Assembly (NCBI RefSeq): GCF_025558585.1
Contig: NZ_CP094723.1
Coordinates: forward strand, 1,922,001-1,986,000
DNA: 64,000 nt
Direction of reading: 5' to 3'
From: Staphylococcus sp. IVB6214
Lineage (GTDB): Bacteria > Bacillota > Bacilli > Staphylococcales > Staphylococcaceae
Part shown: in pieces, positions 35,947 to 44,988 of the stretch
Numbering within the stretch: position 1 is the first letter of the stretch
Layout of the letters: each line of letters opens with the position of its first letter
Program-made: the position numbers and the translations under genes
The notes under the pieces: model-generated
Told to the model about the DNA's origin: nothing
Databases searched by the model: none
Seen by the model: only the letters and a program-made list of their open reading frames with translations

Positions 35947-36621
35947 ATGATTCAATCAACAGAAAAAGTAGCAGATGTTGTTACAAAATATCCAAAAACG
36001 GCTGATGTTTTCCGTAAGTATGGCATCGACTTTTGTTGTGGTGGTCAAATCTCAATCGATGAAGCAGCTGCAAATAGCAAACGTGCAGAGTTAGATACAT
36101 TATTACCAGAGTTAGAAGAAGCAAGCAAAATTCAAGCAGAAGGTATCAACCCAAGCTACCTAGATGTTCCTTCACTTATTCAATATATCGAAGCACGTTA
36201 TCACGAAACATTACGTGAAGAGTTAAAACAATTAACACCTTACGTGACAAAGTTAGCGCGTGTTCACGGTCCAAGTCACCCATATTTAGTAGAACTCAAA
36301 GAACTTTACGACACTTACAAATCAGGTATGTTAACTCACACTGATGAAGAAGATAAAGAAACATTCCCTAAATTAATCAAAGCACATAATGGGGAAACAG
36401 TTCCGGATCTTGAAGAAGCAGTACAATCACTTGTTGATGACCACACAGGTACAGGTGCATTACTTGAAAAAATGCGCGAATTGACAAATGACTACCAACC
36501 ACCAGTAGAAGCATGTGGTACATGGCGTCTTGTTTACAACCGCTTAGAAGCGTTGGAAGAAGAGACTCACGCACATGTTCATCTTGAAAACCACGTATTG
36601 TTCCCAAAAGTAAGTGCATAA
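35947..36621 (+). CDS. scdA: ScdA, iron-sulfur cluster repair di-iron protein
   Basis: 224-residue RIC/YtfE-type protein that repairs iron-sulfur clusters damaged by nitric oxide or peroxide. The N-terminal DUF542 domain carries YGIDFCCGG (C30, C31); the C-terminal hemerythrin-like domain has [36 protein letters not shown] and [12 protein letters not shown], supplying His/Glu ligands for the di-iron site. AAAGGATG lies upstream. It is functionally apt near nitrite/NO-generating respiration genes. Confidence 0.95.
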   Translation: MIQSTEKVADVVTKYPKTADVFRKYGIDFCCGGQISIDEAAANSKRAELDTLLPELEEASKIQAEGINPSYLDVPSLIQYIEARYHETLREELKQLTPYVTKLARVHGPSHPYLVELKELYDTYKSGMLTHTDEEDKETFPKLIKAHNGETVPDLEEAVQSLVDDHTGTGALLEKMRELTNDYQPPVEACGTWRLVYNRLEALEEETHAHVHLENHVLFPKVSA

Positions 36622-36630
36622 TCACAATAT

Positions 36631-36662
36631 AAAAAAGACTGGCAGCACGCCAGTCTTTTTTT
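36631..36662. terminator. Bidirectional terminator scdA / LURP-like gene
   Basis: AAAAAAGACTGGC (36631-36643) pairs exactly with GCCAGTCTTTTTT (36649-36661), 5-base loop, between convergent genes. Confidence 0.9.
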
Positions 36663-36673
36663 ACTGTCATATT

Positions 36674-37228
36674 TTAATTTGAACTACTTGATGCGGCACT
36701 TTGTCGCACCATTTCAAAGTATTCAAATGCCACTTGGAATAGCAACATCAACAATAAGGGTGGGTATTGATCAGTATCTATGGTCACTTGATGTTCTGTT
36801 CTAAGTTTGAAATAACTTGATTTTGAATTTAAGAGTTCTGTTTCCCGTTCATCTTTTATGATAATGCTATGCGATAAAATCCCTGTTTGTAGCTTAAGTT
36901 CATTTGCCTGCATATCTGTATATCGCATCTTAGGTTTTACCCAGCTAAAACTCGCTTTCAGTTCTCCGATTGGCTTATGGTTGTGATAAACTTGCCAAGC
37001 TGGTAGGAATAGCGTACTCAGTGACCTTTCTCGACGCACTTCATACAGGTCTTTTCCATCTGTAATCTCATATTCTTGTTTCATCGCACTTAACCAAGAT
37101 GACATTTTACTACGCTTCTTTTTATTTAAGATACGCAGTGACATTACTTGTTTGTCCTGTTCATTCAATACAGAAATTTCTTTCGTCGAACCATCCCAAA
37201 AATTTTCTTTGTAATGATACTTTTTCAT
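36674..37228 (-). CDS. LURP-one/tubby-like family protein, unknown function
   Basis: 184-residue soluble beta-rich protein. The pattern of a phospholipid-scramblase/LURP-one fold is suggested by YEITDGKDLYEVRRERSL and QVYHNHKPIGELKASF, typical of staphylococcal 'tubby C-terminal domain-like' proteins. The C-terminus has one hydrophobic helix (PPLLLMLLFQVAFEYF) and a serine-rich end. GGAGGGAGAG precedes the ATG. It follows glycerate kinase by 13 bases on the same strand. Function not known. Confidence 0.7.
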   Translation of the reverse strand: MKKYHYKENFWDGSTKEISVLNEQDKQVMSLRILNKKKRSKMSSWLSAMKQEYEITDGKDLYEVRRERSLSTLFLPAWQVYHNHKPIGELKASFSWVKPKMRYTDMQANELKLQTGILSHSIIIKDERETELLNSKSSYFKLRTEHQVTIDTDQYPPLLLMLLFQVAFEYFEMVRQSAASSSSN

Positions 37229-37241
37229 GTCTCTCCCTCCT

Positions 37242-38390
37242 TTAACGTGTCTGTGCTATTTGATAAAAACGTGCCATATTCTCTGCCCAGCGTTTTAAAG
37301 ATATTGGTCCTTCAGCTAGCGCAGTTTCTAAAGAACAAGGTCCTGATAGTAAACTATATACCGCATCAATTCCATATTTAAACACTGCTTCATATCCTTC
37401 ACCAATACTACCTGCTACGGCGATGACAGGTTTATGATATTTTTTCGCTGCTTGTGCCACACCGACTGGCGTTTTGCCGAATGCTGTTTGTCCATCAATA
37501 CGACCTTCCCCTGTTATAACCAAGTCGGCATTCAGTGCGTGATGTCTAAAGTTCGTGACGTCTAGCACTATCTCTACACCACTGCGCAACGAGACAGGTA
37601 AACATGCAAGTAACCCTGCACCCAGCCCGCCTGCTGCACCGGCACCTGGAATATCCGCCACCGCTTTATGTAAATCTTGTTTGATCACATTGTGATATTG
37701 CGTGAGTGCTTGTTCAAGGATTGGGAATGTCTCGTCCGTAACACCTTTTTGTGCGCCATACACTGCCGTAGCCCCTGTCTCGCCGAGTAACGGATTCGTC
37801 ACATCACACGCAACTTCGAATGTCACATCTGACAAACGGCTATCTATATTCGTCACATCGATATGTGCTAAATGCTGTAATGCAGCACCACCACGTTCAA
37901 TAGACGCTCCTTTGACATCCAATAATTCCACGCCTAACGCTTGTAATAAGCCTGCACCACCATCATTCGTGGCACTCCCACCAATACCTAATATAATACG
38001 TGATACCCCTTGATCTAACGCATCTTTTATCAGTTCACCTGTTCCAAACGTTGTAGCCATCAGTGGATTCAGTGTTTCTGGTGTTAACAAGTCTAAGCCA
38101 GACGCAGCTGCCATCTCGATAATAGCTGTTGTCCCATCAAATGCAAGACTGTACGACGCATGAACGGGTACGCCGAGTGGTCCTGTCACTTCTATCATTC
38201 TCCACACGCCGTTGAGTGCATCGTGTAAGGATTGTGTTGTTCCTTCCCCACCATCAGCCATAGGCACTTTGTCATAAGTCCATGTCTCCCCCATGACTGA
38301 ACGCCATCCTGCTTCTATCGCCTGTGCTGCCTCCATTGCCGTCATACATCCTTTAAATGAATCTGGCGCAATGACTAGTCGTTTTTTCAT
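37242..38390 (-). CDS. Glycerate kinase
   Basis: Class II glycerate kinase (GlxK/GarK type), 382 residues, phosphorylating glycerate to feed glycolysis. Landmarks: MKKRLVIAPDSFKGCMTAMEA start, KVPMADGGEGT, IILGIGGSATNDGGAGLLQALG and DLVITGEGRIDGQTAFGKTP. The ATG at 38390 follows AGAGGTG at good distance; an upstream in-frame ATG at 38417 does not. Nearby MFS sugar-acid transporter suggests use of glycerate or glucarate-like acids. Confidence 0.95.
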   Translation of the reverse strand: MKKRLVIAPDSFKGCMTAMEAAQAIEAGWRSVMGETWTYDKVPMADGGEGTTQSLHDALNGVWRMIEVTGPLGVPVHASYSLAFDGTTAIIEMAAASGLDLLTPETLNPLMATTFGTGELIKDALDQGVSRIILGIGGSATNDGGAGLLQALGVELLDVKGASIERGGAALQHLAHIDVTNIDSRLSDVTFEVACDVTNPLLGETGATAVYGAQKGVTDETFPILEQALTQYHNVIKQDLHKAVADIPGAGAAGGLGAGLLACLPVSLRSGVEIVLDVTNFRHHALNADLVITGEGRIDGQTAFGKTPVGVAQAAKKYHKPVIAVAGSIGEGYEAVFKYGIDAVYSLLSGPCSLETALAEGPISLKRWAENMARFYQIAQTR

Positions 38391-38522
38391 GTTGTTACAC
38401 CTCTTTGTGTTTATCATCTATCTCCATTATATCTCTAAAATAGCGATGATGTTTCTCAAAAACAACCAATAAAAATGACTTATGAACATCTCACTGCTCA
38501 TAAGCCATCCTATCAAGTCAAT

Positions 38523-39110
38523 TTATGCCGCTTCAGCAACATAAATACTACGTTTCAACCACTGTCCTGTGTTCGGATCATAATCATCACATGTAATCAG
38601 TGTCAGTTGATCTTTCTCTTTATTCATTTCTTCCAAGACTTCTACTTGTGTTGGATCAACATCTTTAATCGACGTAATCTTGTATTTTCGTTCTTCATTT
38701 CCAACTTTGAATGTGACCGCATCGCCTTTTTTTGCTTTATGCAAATCTGTAAACTGATTGTATAAGTTATAATCTGTGTGGCCTGCAATCGAAATATTTT
38801 GGTCGGACAATGATTCATCTTCTTCTGCAAACGCCAATCCACGTTTCAACTGTTCAGGCGTCGCTGCACCCGGATAAACAGCTTCTTTAATATCAACTGA
38901 TGGAACCGTCAACACACCAACTACTTGAGATTTATCTTTTGGTATCTCCTGTTGCGCAGGTTGCTTTTTTGACTCATATTGTTCAATTTTTTGCTCTGTC
39001 TCTTGTTGGGCAAAATAGCTATCAATTTTCGTTTTGAATACCAAATATAATCCACCTAAAATAAGCACAATACCAAGTAACGGTACTAAAATATTTTTCA
39101 ATTGTTTCAT
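38523..39110 (-). CDS. srtA: Sortase A
   Basis: Membrane transpeptidase that cleaves LPXTG signals and joins surface proteins to lipid II. 195 residues: N-terminal transmembrane anchor (about 7-25), a charged linker, then the sortase fold. Catalytic residues are H111 (SIAGHTDY), C174 (TLITCDDY) and R187 (LKRSIYVA), with substrate-loop segment YPGAATPEQL. Housekeeping class A by sequence. The LPETG proteins at 8.8-11.0 kb and 60.8-64 kb are likely substrates. Single gene. Confidence 0.97.
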   Translation of the reverse strand: MKQLKNILVPLLGIVLILGGLYLVFKTKIDSYFAQQETEQKIEQYESKKQPAQQEIPKDKSQVVGVLTVPSVDIKEAVYPGAATPEQLKRGLAFAEEDESLSDQNISIAGHTDYNLYNQFTDLHKAKKGDAVTFKVGNEERKYKITSIKDVDPTQVEVLEEMNKEKDQLTLITCDDYDPNTGQWLKRSIYVAEAA

Positions 39111-39251
39111 GATTCGTTTCCTCTTTTACTCTAAAATATTTAGAACCATTCTACCACACAACCAAACAAATACCTATACGAATTCGTTTGACACGATAAG
39201 TTAACAAGCTATTCGAGGTTCGTTATCAAGTTCAGAGATTTCTTTCCATAC

Positions 39252-39285
39252 AAAAAAGCCAGGATATTGCGCGTATCCTGACTTT
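39252..39285 (-). terminator. Terminator of MFS transporter gene
   Basis: AAAGCCAGGATA (39255-39266) pairs with TATCCTGACTTT (39274-39285) with one G-T pair; the T6 run is on the minus strand, after the MFS stop codon. Confidence 0.82.
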
Positions 39286-39300
39286 CAAATTCATATATGA

Positions 39301-40572
39301 TTAAACTTCTGATTCTTCTCTAATCAATGGATGATCTGGTCTTACAAAGAACCATAAAATAATTGCAATGACTACCAAGACTAACATTAAACGTAATGTT
39401 GTAGGCCAGCCCATGATTGTTGCAAGATAACCTGCAAGAATCGGACTTAACATCGCTCCAATGTTCCCCCATAAGTTCATCCAACCTGATACTGTACCCG
39501 CAAAGTTACGACCTAAGTCAGTTGCTGATGCCCAGCTCATAACCATTGAAAGTCCAATACCACCTAAACATACTGACATCCAGAAAATATTCATTGCCAA
39601 TGTTTGCGCACCTACTGCAAAGTTCAACGCAACACCGAAAACAACGAAGCCTGCAATTGCGATAGACGCACGTGCCATGAAGCGTGACTTTCCTGCGCTT
39701 AAAATTCTATCTGAAATAAAACCACCTGATAGAATTAAAAGGAACATGACAAACCATGGAATACCAGCGATTTTACTCATTGTTAAGTTATCGATATGGA
39801 ATGTTTCCATTAAGTATGTTGGTAACCACATTAAGAATAATGTAATTGCGAATTGTACAATAAAGTATTGTGCCGCAATTGCATAGAAGCTAAAACGTGT
39901 GAAAAAGATTCCCCATGGTGCTGATGATTTTTCAGTTGAAACAACATCACGGTTTTCCATGATGAATTGTTTTTCTGCTTCGCTCACCATTTTATGATGC
40001 TCAGGTAAGTCTTTTGCAATAATTGCCCACAACATAGCGATTAAGAAACCGATTGCCCCAAAGATATAAAATACGGCTTGCCAACCGAATGTGTTGTAGA
40101 TAGCAACTGTAATAAATGGCGCTAATACAGGACCAAAGTATGAACCTGCTAATAACGCACTTGATGCACGTCCTTTTTCATTCTTACCAAACCAATGTGT
40201 ATTGAACACAGCATTCGATGGATACATCGGTGCTTCCCCAACACCGAATAAGAAACGTACTAAGTATAGTAAACCGTGGTTTTTCACTAATCCTGTTAAG
40301 ATTGTGAATGCGCTCCACCAAATTAAAGCGACCGAAATCATTTTTTTCGGTCCGAACTTCTCAGCTAAGACCCCTGAAGGTACTTGCATTAATGCATAAC
40401 CAAGTGAGAAGAATGACGCTAAGAACCCAAATTGCGTCTTTGTTAAATTTAAATCTTCCATCATCGGAACAGCGATATATGAGATATTAGCCCTGTCCAT
40501 ATAAGCAATAACCCCGATTAAGAAGAAAAACCCTGCAAACATCCAACGGATATTTGTTTTCTTTCTAGTCAT
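39301..40572 (-). CDS. MFS transporter, ACS family (sugar-acid type)
   Basis: 423-residue 12-helix permease of the anion:cation symporter family (GudP/ExuT/GarP-like). Signature MDRANISYIAVPMMEDLNL after helix 1, GYALMQVPSGVLAEKFGPKK, and RFLFGVGEAPMYPSNA are family marks. Likely substrates are glucarate, galactarate or hexuronates. Upstream lies a strong cre-like sequence (40641-40655) and a GAAACCGGTTTC palindrome (40676-40687), so glucose repression and a specific regulator are likely. Confidence 0.9.
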   Translation of the reverse strand: MTRKKTNIRWMFAGFFFLIGVIAYMDRANISYIAVPMMEDLNLTKTQFGFLASFFSLGYALMQVPSGVLAEKFGPKKMISVALIWWSAFTILTGLVKNHGLLYLVRFLFGVGEAPMYPSNAVFNTHWFGKNEKGRASSALLAGSYFGPVLAPFITVAIYNTFGWQAVFYIFGAIGFLIAMLWAIIAKDLPEHHKMVSEAEKQFIMENRDVVSTEKSSAPWGIFFTRFSFYAIAAQYFIVQFAITLFLMWLPTYLMETFHIDNLTMSKIAGIPWFVMFLLILSGGFISDRILSAGKSRFMARASIAIAGFVVFGVALNFAVGAQTLAMNIFWMSVCLGGIGLSMVMSWASATDLGRNFAGTVSGWMNLWGNIGAMLSPILAGYLATIMGWPTTLRLMLVLVVIAIILWFFVRPDHPLIREESEV

Positions 40573-40640
40573 GATTTTTACCCCGCTTTCATTAGGTCAT
40601 CAGATGACCTTTCAAATTAGCAATTTGAATATACCACAGG

Positions 40641-40655
40641 TGTAAAACGTTTACA
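40641..40655. promoter_or_regulatory. cre-like sequence upstream of MFS transporter
   Basis: TGTAAAACGTTTACA is near-palindromic and resembles CcpA cre sites, with one extra A compared with TGTAAACGTTTACA. It lies 69 bases before the MFS start. Confidence 0.55.
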
Positions 40656-40675
40656 AGAAAATTTTCAACACTTCA

Positions 40676-40687
40676 GAAACCGGTTTC
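40676..40687. promoter_or_regulatory. GAAACCGGTTTC palindrome, candidate LacI-type operator
   Basis: Perfect 12-base palindrome with central CG pair context typical of LacI/GalR-family operators, about 105 bases upstream of the MFS gene. No LacI-type gene is in the window. Confidence 0.5.
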
Positions 40688-41018
40688 AGTTTGTGCATTT
40701 TATCACAATTAAACTAGTATCATAGACCATCATCAAGGCGTTTGGAAGACCTTATAAACCAAGCATTAATACAAATTATTTACTATATTGCAATAGTAAA
40801 TAATTTTATGCGAAATATCTAAAAACTTTTTTGACATACACACTCATCCTCATCATTTTTTCTACTTATTGCAATACTTTTATCCTCCGTAATCCATGCC
40901 TTATGATGAATCATTCAATGTTCAAATGTTGTTTATTAACGTAACAAGAATAATGTGGTTTAATAGAGATGGAAGCGCTTAAAATAAAATTAATGATTGA
41001 GTAAGAGGTGTCTATCAC
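40688..41018. other. Long leader region upstream of fbp
   Basis: AT-rich. It contains a perfect 14-base inverted repeat, AAATTATTTACTAT (40773-40786) and ATAGTAAATAATTT (40793-40806), a second ACTTATTGCAATACT motif near 40864, and a cre at 40970-40983 (TGGAAGCGCTTAAA, 12 of 14), 36 bases before fbp. No gene seen. Confidence 0.6.
40970..40983. promoter_or_regulatory. cre upstream of fbp
   Basis: TGGAAGCGCTTAAA, 12 of 14 matches to the CcpA consensus. Repression of the gluconeogenic FBPase by glucose would be expected. Confidence 0.6.
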
Positions 41019-42974
41019 ATGCATTCAGCAAAAGAAACAGAACTCAAGAAACAGTATCTCGACTTGCTCGCTGAAAAATACGATTCAGAAGAAAAAGTTG
41101 CAACAGAACTGATCAGCTTGGCGTCTATTTTAGAGTTACCAAAGGGGACAGAACATTTTGTCAGTGATTTGCACGGGGAATATCATGCGTTCCAGCACGT
41201 GTTACGCAATGGTTCTGGAAATATCCAATCAAAAATTCATGATATTTTTGATGAGCGTCTTTCTGAAGATGATATCAATGAATTGATTGCCTTAGTATAC
41301 TATCCCGAAGATAAGATAAAACGTATCAAGGCAAACTTCGACTCTAAAGATGCCCGCAATGAATGGTATCAATGTACGATTCATCAACTACTAGAGTTAG
41401 TTACATTCACTTCTTCAAAATATACACGTTCAAAATTAAGAAAAGCTTTACCGAAACAATTCGTTTTTATTATTGAAGAATTGTTATATAAAACAAATCG
41501 CTACAACAATAAAAGTAACTATTATTCAACAATTATTCATCAAGTCATTGAATTAAACCAATCCGATAAATTAATTATCGGGCTCTCTAACACCATTCAA
41601 AGACTTGTAGTTGACCATTTACATGTTGTCGGAGATATTTATGACCGTGGGCCACATCCCGACAAAATCATGGATACACTTATCGACTATCATTCGGTTG
41701 ATATTCAGTGGGGAAATCACGATGTGCTATGGATGGGTGCATATGCCGGCTCAAAAGTTTGTCTCGCTAACTTATTACGTATTTGCGCGCGCTACGACAA
41801 CTTAGACATTATTGAAGATGCTTATGGTATTAACTTACGTCCACTCCTTACATTGGCCGAAAAATACTATGACGACAATCCGGCTTTCCGTCCGAAAAAA
41901 CATCCTGAAAAAACACCATCTGTATCTGAACAATTACAAATCACGAAAATTCATCAAGCAATTGCGATGATTCAGTTCAAACTTGAAGGTCCGATTATCA
42001 AACGTCGTCCGGAGTTCGACATGGATGCGCGTCTACTATTAGATAAAGTGAACTATCGTGAACAAACACTCGAACTGAATGGTACCGTTTATCCATTGGA
42101 AAATACATGTTTCAAAACGGTCGACCCACGTAATCCAACAGCACTTTTAGAAGAAGAGCAAGAGGTGATGGATCGACTCATTCTCGCATTCCAAGAATCT
42201 GAGAAATTGCGCCGCCATATTGACTTTTTAATGAAAAAAGGAAATCTCTATTTGCGCTATAATGGGAACCTACTCATTCATGGCTGTATCCCAGTTGATG
42301 AATCTGGCGAAATGGAAGGCATGATCATTGATGGTCAATATGCAGCAGGCCGGGAACTCATCGATGCCTTCGAAGTACACGTACGTCATGCTTATGAGCA
42401 CTTAGATGAACAAGATGACCTTTCTACCGACTTGATTTGGTACTTATGGACCGGGAAATATTCATCACTCTTCGGAAAGCGTGCGATGACAACATTTGAA
42501 CGTTACTTCATCAAAGATAAGGCAACCCATAAAGAAGAGAAAAATCCATATTATCACTTGCGCGAACAAGAATCATACGTCAAATCAATGTTAAAAGAAT
42601 TCGATATGGATCCTGAACAAGGACGTATTATTAACGGGCACACCCCTGTTAAAGAACGTGATGGCGAAGACCCAATCAAGGCGAATGGTAAGATGTTAGT
42701 TATTGATGGTGGTTTCTCTAAAGCATATCAATCTACAACGGGGATTGCAGGTTACACCTTGCTATATAACTCGTTCGGGATGCAGCTTGTTGCACACCAA
42801 CAGTTTAACTCAAAAGAAAACGTCCTTGAAACGGGTGAAGACGAGCTATCAATTCGTCGTGTCGTAGATGAAGAGTTAGAACGCAAGCTCATTCGCGACA
42901 CAAATAAAGGCATTGAATTACAAAAAGAAATTGATATGTTGAAAGAACTGATGACATATCGCTATATGAAATAA
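41019..42974 (+). CDS. fbp: Fructose-1,6-bisphosphatase, class III
   Basis: 651-residue manganese-dependent FBPase for gluconeogenesis. The phosphoesterase signature is distributed: [12 protein letters not shown] near residue 50, [16 protein letters not shown] and [13 protein letters not shown] in the first half, and [12 protein letters not shown] with [12 protein letters not shown] near the end. Length is typical. RBS AAGAGGTG lies upstream. The ORF is monocistronic and followed by a terminator. Confidence 0.96.
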   Translation: MHSAKETELKKQYLDLLAEKYDSEEKVATELISLASILELPKGTEHFVSDLHGEYHAFQHVLRNGSGNIQSKIHDIFDERLSEDDINELIALVYYPEDKIKRIKANFDSKDARNEWYQCTIHQLLELVTFTSSKYTRSKLRKALPKQFVFIIEELLYKTNRYNNKSNYYSTIIHQVIELNQSDKLIIGLSNTIQRLVVDHLHVVGDIYDRGPHPDKIMDTLIDYHSVDIQWGNHDVLWMGAYAGSKVCLANLLRICARYDNLDIIEDAYGINLRPLLTLAEKYYDDNPAFRPKKHPEKTPSVSEQLQITKIHQAIAMIQFKLEGPIIKRRPEFDMDARLLLDKVNYREQTLELNGTVYPLENTCFKTVDPRNPTALLEEEQEVMDRLILAFQESEKLRRHIDFLMKKGNLYLRYNGNLLIHGCIPVDESGEMEGMIIDGQYAAGRELIDAFEVHVRHAYEHLDEQDDLSTDLIWYLWTGKYSSLFGKRAMTTFERYFIKDKATHKEEKNPYYHLREQESYVKSMLKEFDMDPEQGRIINGHTPVKERDGEDPIKANGKMLVIDGGFSKAYQSTTGIAGYTLLYNSFGMQLVAHQQFNSKENVLETGEDELSIRRVVDEELERKLIRDTNKGIELQKEIDMLKELMTYRYMK

Positions 42975-42985
42975 CATATGTATCG

Positions 42986-43029
42986 AAACAGCGAAACACT
43001 ATTTTCACAATAGGTTTTGCTGTTTTTTT
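42986..43029 (+). terminator. Terminator of fbp
   Basis: AAACAGCGAAAC...TA (from 42986) pairs imperfectly with TAGGTTTTGCTGTTT (to 43025), followed by T7. Confidence 0.8.
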
Positions 43030-43357
43030 CTTTGCAGATATTCAGTCTTAATAAATGATAAAAACTTCTTGAATTCTTTTGTATAAAAGAAAACCAAAAC
43101 CTTTTATTCATTTGAAAACACCATTATTATTTTTTAATTTTAAGTAGCTTTTTAATCATGAAAGATGTAAAATTTTAGAGTGCGATACCAATATTAAATC
43201 GTACCATTTCATAATAAAGCGCCTCTTTATCACTGATGCCTATGTTGAGAATTGTTCGGGATACAATGTCCTTAGTGCCAATAGGCTCTGAACACATTGT
43301 ACTATTCCAACATCCTTGATGAGATTTTACATCTAGATCATTTATATAATATAATAA
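43030..43357. other. Intergenic region upstream of alsT
   Basis: About 330 bases, AT-rich on the left. A 40-codon minus-strand frame (43175-43297) is open but has a poorly spaced ribosome-binding site and no recognised relatives. No other structure seen. Confidence 0.4.
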
Positions 43358-43371
43358 TGAAAGCGTTTACT
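43358..43371. promoter_or_regulatory. cre upstream of alsT
   Basis: TGAAAGCGTTTACT matches the CcpA site at 13 of 14 positions, 31 bases before the symporter start, so it could block transcription at +1. Confidence 0.65.
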
Positions 43372-43401
43372 TATGAATTGAATATACTGGAGGGGTTATG
43401 T

Positions 43402-44787
43402 GTGTTAGAAATCCTAGAAAAAATTAATGGTGTTTTATGGGGAGCACCAAGTTTAATTTTATTATCTGGGACAGGTTTATTTTTAACCTTTGTCTTAAAA
43501 GGTATGCAGTTCACGAAGTTACTTCATGCGTTCAAACTGGCTTTCGTCCCAGACAAGAGCCAAGATGATAGCGAAGGAGACATCAGTAACTTCAAAGCAC
43601 TCATGACATCACTTGCCGGAATGATCGGTAATGGGAATATCGCAGGTGTTGCGACAGCCGTTACATTAGGTGGCCCCGGTGCTGTATTCTGGATGTGGGT
43701 CGTTGGTTTACTCGGTATGACAACGAAGTATGCCGAAGCATTACTAGCGATGAAATATCGCGAGCAAAATGCAAATGGCGAGTATTCAAGTGGTCCAATG
43801 TACTATATCGAAAAAGGACTCGGTTCTCGCTACAAGTTCTTAGCAGTAGCTTTCGCCATGTTTGGCGCCTTTGCCTCACTTGGTATCGGAAACAGTGTTC
43901 AATCTAATACAATCGCTGACGTTATGACAAACTCATTCAATGTGAGTGGCTTTATCACAGGGATCATTTTAGCTATTCTTATCTCATTGATTATTTTCGG
44001 TGGACTTAAACGTATTAGTAACGTCGCTGGTGTTTTTGTACCGATGATGGCAATTTTCTATATCGGTGCTGCTGTCACAATTATTTTGATTAATTACGAC
44101 AAAATCATTCCAGCATTCGGATTAATCTTCCAATATGCATTCACACCTGTATCAGCTGCAGGGGGATTCACAGGTATTATGGTGATGCAAGCCGTTCAAA
44201 ACGGTGTATCAAAAGGGATTTTCTCGAACGAAGCTGGTTTAGGGACGGTTGCCTTAATCTCAGGTAATGCGAAGTCAGGTCATCCTGCCATTCAAGCACT
44301 CGTTGCAATGACAGGAACATTCATCGTAACAATCGTTGTTTGTACGATGACAGCACTTGTGTTACTTGTGACAGGTTACTGGGATCCGAGCGGTGGTTTA
44401 TTATCAGGCGTGTCACACGATCCAAAACTCGAAGCTGGCGCATTAACAAGCGTTGCCTTTGGTTCTAGTCTTGGCATGCTAGGTGAATACGTGGTATCAC
44501 TCTCTGTTATCTTCTTTGGCTTCTCAACAATTATTGCGTGGTTCGTATACGGTGCGAAATGTTTCGAATACTTATTTGGTGTAAAATACGTGATGTTATA
44601 TGGCGTGATTTACGTTGCAGCAACGTTCTTAGGAACTGTTGCAGACTTGCGTACTGTATGGCTTTTTGCTGACGTTGCCAATGCGATGATGATGATTCCA
44701 AACTTAATCGGTATCTTACTGTTGTACAAAGTTGTTAAGGAAGAAACAGAAGATTACTTTAAACCATCCTTACGTAAAGTATCATAA
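43402..44787 (+). CDS. alsT: Sodium/alanine (AGCS) family symporter
   Basis: 461-residue polytopic sodium:alanine/glycine symporter. The family signature GGPGAVFWMWVVGLLGMTTKYAEA is near residues 87-110, together with NGNIAGVATAV and GIFSNEAGLGTVAL. I choose GTG at 43402 because GGAGG is 8 bases upstream and family members start with this stretch (MLEILEKINGVLWG); a longer in-frame ATG runs over the cre and lacks a ribosome-binding site. Alanine, serine or glycine uptake is expected. Confidence 0.92.
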   Translation: MLEILEKINGVLWGAPSLILLSGTGLFLTFVLKGMQFTKLLHAFKLAFVPDKSQDDSEGDISNFKALMTSLAGMIGNGNIAGVATAVTLGGPGAVFWMWVVGLLGMTTKYAEALLAMKYREQNANGEYSSGPMYYIEKGLGSRYKFLAVAFAMFGAFASLGIGNSVQSNTIADVMTNSFNVSGFITGIILAILISLIIFGGLKRISNVAGVFVPMMAIFYIGAAVTIILINYDKIIPAFGLIFQYAFTPVSAAGGFTGIMVMQAVQNGVSKGIFSNEAGLGTVALISGNAKSGHPAIQALVAMTGTFIVTIVVCTMTALVLLVTGYWDPSGGLLSGVSHDPKLEAGALTSVAFGSSLGMLGEYVVSLSVIFFGFSTIIAWFVYGAKCFEYLFGVKYVMLYGVIYVAATFLGTVADLRTVWLFADVANAMMMIPNLIGILLLYKVVKEETEDYFKPSLRKVS

Positions 44788-44792
44788 AATAC

Positions 44793-44829
44793 AAAAACGA
44801 CTATTGCCATCTCGCAATAGTCGTTTTTC
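44793..44829 (+). terminator. Terminator of alsT
   Basis: AAAAACGACTATTGC (44793-44807) pairs exactly with GCAATAGTCGTTTTT (44814-44828), 6-base loop. Confidence 0.92.
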
Positions 44830-44988
44830 TGTGCTTTCTTATAAGGGTCTTAATCTTTTGTGGTGGGATGGCATGAACTGCTGTCCCGCCCTTTTTTGTT
44901 TTTTAAATCATTTTGATACAAAAAAAGCGCTCATGCCTCTATAATTTTAAGTGCCTAAACAAAAAATGAGAGGAGACATGATGCGCCT

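Noticed and set aside
36377..36670. 97-codon minus-strand frame opposite scdA
   Set aside because: Starts past the bidirectional terminator and is antisense to the hemerythrin domain.
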